Part shown: positions 6,722 through 9,265 of the stretch, in pieces
Layout of the letters: every line of letters starts with the position of its first letter
Position numbering within the stretch: position 1 is the first letter of the stretch
From: a bacterium
Lineage (GTDB): Bacteria; Gemmatimonadota; Glassbacteria; GWA2-58-10
Reading direction: 5' to 3'
Assembly: GCA_021372515.1 (NCBI GenBank)
Contig: JAJFUG010000158.1
Coordinates: 1-9,265, forward strand
DNA length: 9,265 bases
Notes under the pieces: model-generated
Databases searched by the model: none
The model's input: only the letters and a program-made list of their open reading frames with translations
Told to the model about the DNA's origin: nothing
Translations under genes and position numbers: made by a program

Positions 6722-7498
6722 ATGGGTATGAAAGAGCGTCCGCTTCAGACCAAGATAATCTACGGCCCGGTGGACAGCCGCCGCCTGGGCCGTTCCCTGG
6801 GCGTGAACATCCTGCCCACGCAGTGGAAAGTCTGCACCTTTGATTGCCTCTACTGCCAGTATGGCTGGACCTGCTGCAACTGGGAGGGCCCCGAGAGCGT
6901 CGAGCACCTCGGCCTGCCCACCCCCGAGGAGGTGGCCGAGGCCCTGGAGGCCGCCTTGCCCGCGCTTGGTCCGGTGGATGCGGTCACCCTGGCCGGCAAC
7001 GGCGAGCCGACCCTGCACCCGCGCTTCGAGCCGACAGTCCGTCTGGTGGCTGCGGTGCGCGACCGCCTGGCCCCCGGTGTGCCGCTGGTCATCCTCTCCA
7101 ACAGCTCCACGATCACCGCGCCCGAGGTGCGGCGCGCTTTCCGCCTGATCGACCGCCCGGTGATGAAACTGGATGCCGGCAGCCCGGTCCTGTTCGACCA
7201 GATCAACCGCCCGCGCCCGGGCATCGAGTTCGACAAGGTGGTCGAGGCCCTGGCCGCGCTGGAGCGGGTGGAGATACAGTCGCTGTTTTTCGACGGGCCG
7301 CTGAGCAACTGCGGCCCCCGCGACATCGAGCTCTGGCTGGCCGCCCTGACACGTATCCGCCCGCAGGCCCTGCAGGTTTACAGCCTTGACCGCACCCCGG
7401 CCGAGAGCCGTCTCAAGGCCGTGCCCCGTGAGCGTTTGGAGCAAATCGCCGACTCCGCCCGGGACTGTCTGCCCGGAATGAAGGTGGCTGTTTTTTGA
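6722..7498 (+). CDS. radical SAM protein, COG0731 (TYW1-like) family
   Basis: This 258-residue protein opens with the COG0731 signature YGPVDSRRLGRSLGVNILP (14-32) and the radical SAM motif CTFDCLYC (Cys38, Cys42, Cys45), which would bind a [4Fe-4S] cluster and S-adenosylmethionine. GNGEPTLHP (92-100) is the expected SAM-binding stretch, followed by VILSNSSTI (123-131) and KLDAGSPVLFDQINRP (149-164). Archaeal and eukaryotic relatives (TYW1) build the tricyclic base wyosine on tRNA-Phe; the role of short bacterial members is not settled. Two extra cysteines (Cys51, Cys52) follow the cluster motif, and Cys197 and Cys249 lie further on. ATG 6722 was chosen because GGAGG sits 6 bases upstream. 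The TTG at 6689 would add 11 residues without family support. It lies 60 bases after tyrS with no terminator between, so co-transcription is likely. The family is firm; the substrate is unknown. Confidence 0.88.
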   Translation: MGMKERPLQTKIIYGPVDSRRLGRSLGVNILPTQWKVCTFDCLYCQYGWTCCNWEGPESVEHLGLPTPEEVAEALEAALPALGPVDAVTLAGNGEPTLHPRFEPTVRLVAAVRDRLAPGVPLVILSNSSTITAPEVRRAFRLIDRPVMKLDAGSPVLFDQINRPRPGIEFDKVVEALAALERVEIQSLFFDGPLSNCGPRDIELWLAALTRIRPQALQVYSLDRTPAESRLKAVPRERLEQIADSARDCLPGMKVAVF

Positions 7499-7562
7499 AC
7501 TGCATTCGCCGATAAAAAGCGTCGCGGGCCGCATGCCCGCCTCAGGAAAGGACAGAGTCACT

Positions 7563-8804
7563 ATGCCCAAGCTTGCGATCAACGGGGGACGCCCGGTGCG
7601 CGAGGCGGCCTACCCCCAGTGGCCGTTCTGGGACGCCAACGAGTTGAAAGCCGTACAGGAGGTAATAAAGAGCGGGGTCTGGGGGATCAACGGCAGCCGG
7701 GTCCGCCAACTGGAGGAAAAGTTCGGCCGCTTCTGCGGCTGCGACCAGGCCATCGCCATGTCCAGCGGCACCCTGGCCCTGCGCGCCGCCCTGGTGGCTG
7801 CCGGCCTGCCCGCCGGCTGTGAGGTGATCGTGCCGGCCTATACCTTTGTCGCCACTGCCACCGCGGTGCTCGAATCGAACATGGTCCCCGTGTTCGCCGA
7901 CATCGACCCGGACACCGGCAACATCTCGGTCGAATCCGCGGCGGAACTCATCACCGAGAACACCCGCGCCATCCTGCCCGTGCACCTGGCAGGCACCGTG
8001 GCGGACATGGACAGCCTGAACGCCCTGGCGGCCAGGCACTCGCTGGTGGTGATTGAGGACGCCTGCCAGGCCTGGGGCAGTGAGCACAACGGCCGCAAGG
8101 CCGGCTCCATCGGCGCGGCCGGGACTTTCAGCTTCCAGAGCTCGAAGCACATCACCGGCGGTGAGGGCGGCGCGGTTACGACCAACGATCCAGATTTGGC
8201 CGAAAAGTGCCGCTCGTTCATCAACTGCGGACGGGTGCGCGGGGGCCTCTGGCACGAGCACGGCCTGCTGGGCGGCAACTACCGCCTGAGCGAGCTCCAG
8301 GCCGCAGTCATCCTGACCCAGTTCGAGCGCTACGAACCCATGCTGGCCCAGCGCCAGGCCGCCGCGGCTTTCCTGCGCCGCGAACTGGCCGGCATCGAGG
8401 GGATCACCCCCTTGCAGCTTCCGCCCTACGCCACGGCATCGAGCTGTCATTTCCTGATCCTGCGCTACGACCAGGCCGCCTGGGGCGGCCTCAGCCGCGA
8501 ACAGTTCATCAAGGCCCTTAATGCCGAGGGTGTCAGGCCGGCGCACTGCGGATATTTCACCCCCATCTACCGCCAGCGTTTCATGCTGGAAAAGAATGTC
8601 GGCCCCTTCGACCGGATAAAGAGCCACGTCTTCCGCGGTGAGGTGATCGACTACGGCAAGTTCCACTGCCCGGTCACCGAGCGGTTCACCGGCGGCGAGG
8701 CCCTCTGGCTGCTGCAGAACCTGCTGCTGGCCGACCAGGCCGGGCTGGAGGAGATCGTGGCCGCGCTGCGCAAGCTGCGTGAAAATTACAGCGAGCTGCT
8801 CTGA
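7563..8804 (+). CDS. DegT/DnrJ/EryC1/StrS family PLP-dependent aminotransferase
   Basis: This 413-residue fold-type I enzyme belongs to the family that transaminates keto-sugars and inososes, usually with glutamate or glutamine as donor. Visible motifs are the KLAINGGRPVR start (3-13), MSSGTLALRAAL (66-77, phosphate loop), VPAYTFVATATAVL (90-103), VVIEDACQAWGS (162-173, Asp166 for the PLP ring nitrogen), and SFQSSKHITGGEGGAV (190-205, with Lys195 as the Schiff-base lysine). GGNYRLSELQAAV (237-249) is the family's conserved substrate-side stretch. ATG 7563 follows AAAGGA at about 10 bases. The ATG at 7533 lies in the loop of a small hairpin (7524-7540) and lacks a ribosome binding site. No nucleotide-sugar dehydratase, epimerase or glycosyltransferase is next to it, so the substrate cannot be inferred. 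It is probably the last gene of the tyrS unit. Confidence 0.92.
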   Translation: MPKLAINGGRPVREAAYPQWPFWDANELKAVQEVIKSGVWGINGSRVRQLEEKFGRFCGCDQAIAMSSGTLALRAALVAAGLPAGCEVIVPAYTFVATATAVLESNMVPVFADIDPDTGNISVESAAELITENTRAILPVHLAGTVADMDSLNALAARHSLVVIEDACQAWGSEHNGRKAGSIGAAGTFSFQSSKHITGGEGGAVTTNDPDLAEKCRSFINCGRVRGGLWHEHGLLGGNYRLSELQAAVILTQFERYEPMLAQRQAAAAFLRRELAGIEGITPLQLPPYATASSCHFLILRYDQAAWGGLSREQFIKALNAEGVRPAHCGYFTPIYRQRFMLEKNVGPFDRIKSHVFRGEVIDYGKFHCPVTERFTGGEALWLLQNLLLADQAGLEEIVAALRKLRENYSELL

Positions 8805-8836
8805 CCGGCTGCACAGAGCTTTCCGCCGCACACCGG

Positions 8837-8872
8837 ACCCCGCGGAACGAATGGCGCACCGCGGGGTTCTTT
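8837..8872 (+). terminator. intrinsic terminator after the aminotransferase gene
   Basis: ACCCCGCGG (8837-8845) and CCGCGGGGT (8859-8867) form a perfect 9-bp stem with a 13-base loop, followed by TCTTT. It lies about 30 bases past the aminotransferase stop and should end the tyrS-radical SAM-aminotransferase unit. Confidence 0.75.
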
Positions 8873-8934
8873 ATCGGTAGGAATGCGCCAATAAAGGCCG
8901 AAGCTGGTGTAGAGACGACCGGCCGGGGCGGGAC

Positions 8935-8981
8935 AAATCCCCTCTCAAGAGGGGTGCCCGCGTCAGCGGGCGGGGTGTGTC
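8935..8981 (+). repeat. dispersed palindromic repeat A, copy 2
   Basis: Two hairpins stand in a row: CCCCTC-TCAA-GAGGGG (8939-8954) and GCCCGC-GTCA-GCGGGC (8956-8971), followed by GGGGTGTGTC. This is the inverted counterpart of 108-158. The stems of the second hairpin are identical in both copies. The first-hairpin stems differ by a change that keeps pairing (CTT/AAG against CTC/GAG), so structure rather than sequence seems to be kept. Confidence 0.7.
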
Positions 8982-9016
8982 ACGGTTGGGGTCAGCGCTG
9001 CAAGCCTGTCGGCTGG

Positions 9017-9053
9017 TCCCCCACTTTTACAAAGGGGGGCGGGAGGATTTAAT
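9017..9053 (+). repeat. dispersed palindromic repeat B, copy 2
   Basis: CCCCC, a bulged A, then CTTT (9018-9027) pairs with AAAGGGGGG (9031-9039) around a TAC loop. A G-rich stretch and GGATTTAAT follow. It matches the unit at 206-242 in core, tail and orientation and is somewhat diverged in the stem. Confidence 0.6.
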
Positions 9054-9075
9054 CCCAATAGCATGCTCCGCTCAA

Positions 9076-9109
9076 ACTTCGTGGAGCCAGGCTCTACGGT
9101 CCACGAAGT
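9076..9109 (+). other. stem-loop in the folC leader region
   Basis: ACTTCGTGGA (9076-9085) and TCCACGAAGT (9100-9109) form a perfect 10-bp stem. The 14-base loop, with the last stem bases, can also form the alternative pairing GAGCC/GGCTC. It is immediately followed by a second hairpin at 9114-9130. It could be another dispersed palindrome or part of a folC leader structure; the sequence alone does not decide. Confidence 0.45.
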
Positions 9110-9113
9110 GATT

Positions 9114-9130
9114 CCCCTTTCTGAAAGGGG
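9114..9130 (+). terminator. hairpin just upstream of folC, possible attenuator
   Basis: CCCCTTT (9114-9120) and AAAGGGG (9124-9130) form a 7-bp stem with loop CTG, followed by the T-rich TTATCTTTT (9131-9139). The folC ribosome binding site GAGGT begins at 9140. The layout resembles a terminator or attenuator in the leader, but the stem core is also that of repeat B, so it may be a truncated repeat. Confidence 0.4.
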
Positions 9131-9150
9131 TTATCTTTTGAGGTATTGCT

Positions 9151-9265
9151 TTGAAAATTGACTCTATCCCCGACTACCCCGCCGCGGTCGAGGCGCTCTA
9201 CGGCCTCCAGCGTTTCGGGATCAAGCTCGGGCTGGAAAAAATAAACTCACTGCTCGAGGCCCTGG
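9151..9265 (+). CDS. folC: FolC, folylpolyglutamate synthase/dihydrofolate synthase (5' part only)
   Basis: The first 38 residues of a gene that runs off the right edge read DYPAAVEALYGLQRFGIKLG (8-27) and then LEKINSLLEAL. This is the recognisable N-terminus of the Mur-ligase-like FolC family (YxxALxxLyxLqrfGikLGLerixxLLexL). The family adds glutamate to folates and, in bifunctional members, to dihydropteroate. The start is TTG 9151, with GAGGT (9140-9144) 6 bases upstream; a TGA in frame at 9139-9141 excludes any longer version. Catalytic motifs lie beyond the window. The short leader is crowded with hairpins, which may limit its expression. Confidence 0.85.
   Translation, partial: MKIDSIPDYPAAVEALYGLQRFGIKLGLEKINSLLEAL

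Larger units (their letters stand above)
8805..9150. other. intergenic region with five stem-loops
   Basis: This 346-base gap before folC has no credible gene. In order it holds the terminator (8837-8872), repeat A (8935-8981), repeat B (9017-9053), a 10-bp stem hairpin (9076-9109) and a CCCCTTT/AAAGGGG hairpin (9114-9130) only 9 bases before the folC ribosome binding site. No clear sigma-70 promoter stands out. The density of stem-loops is far above that of the other gaps. Confidence 0.6.

Noticed and set aside
7533-7562. ATG start adding 10 residues to the aminotransferase
   Set aside because: This ATG lies in a hairpin (7524-7540) without a ribosome binding site; the family start KLAINGG follows the ATG at 7563.
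5372-7582. A 736-codon minus-strand open frame across tyrS, the radical SAM gene and the start of the aminotransferase
   Set aside because: It is antisense to motif-complete genes and runs through the tyrS promoter; its composition is that of a reverse-frame shadow.
8935-9130. A CRISPR-like series of repeats before folC
   Set aside because: The units are unlike in sequence and length, are each internally palindromic, and lack equal spacers and cas genes.

Overview
The window is a GC-rich bacterial chromosome segment. Its genes are mostly housekeeping or metabolic, with GC-rich third codon positions, Shine-Dalgarno sites of the GGAGG/GAGGT type, and gaps carrying dispersed GC-rich palindromes. 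A predicted lipoprotein amidohydrolase next to a class A penicillin-binding protein suggests a diderm bacterium with a normal peptidoglycan wall. The combination (TyrZ-type tyrosyl-tRNA synthetase, COG0731 radical SAM protein, D-aminoacylase-like lipoprotein, solitary DegT-type aminotransferase) would fit an uncultured lineage such as one of the FCB-group candidate phyla. That placement is an impression, not a demonstration. I see no phage, transposase, CRISPR array, rRNA or tRNA gene.

Layout. Positions 1-61 may hold the last codons of a plus-strand gene. Positions 62-298 are non-coding and carry two palindromic repeat units (A and B) and a GC-rich hairpin. The minus strand then carries, in window order, an HpcH/HpaI-type aldolase (299-1099), a D-aminoacylase-like amidohydrolase lipoprotein (1308-2993) and a class A PBP of the PBP1A type (3106-5223). 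The aldolase and amidohydrolase are separated by a two-hairpin element, one half of which is a good minus-strand intrinsic terminator. A divergent intergenic region (5224-5443) holds a TATAAT-type promoter for tyrS. The plus strand then carries tyrS (5444-6661), a TYW1-like radical SAM protein (6722-7498) and a DegT/DnrJ/EryC1/StrS aminotransferase (7563-8804), with gaps of about 60 bases that look like one transcription unit. It ends at an intrinsic terminator (8837-8872). The 346-base gap that follows holds another copy each of repeats A and B and two further hairpins. It leads to the 5' end of folC, which starts on TTG at 9151 and runs off the window.

The PBP makes and cross-links peptidoglycan. 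The neighbouring amidohydrolase, predicted to sit outside the cytoplasm, could act on N-acyl-D-amino compounds or other D-amino-acid derivatives, but that link is inference. The plus-strand genes are translation and tRNA-related (tyrS, possibly the radical SAM protein) plus an aminotransferase of unknown substrate. I found no convincing new multi-gene system. The points most worth checking are the amidohydrolase that lacks the family's HxH metal motif, the mobile-looking palindromic repeats, and the extra cysteine pair beside the radical SAM cluster motif.
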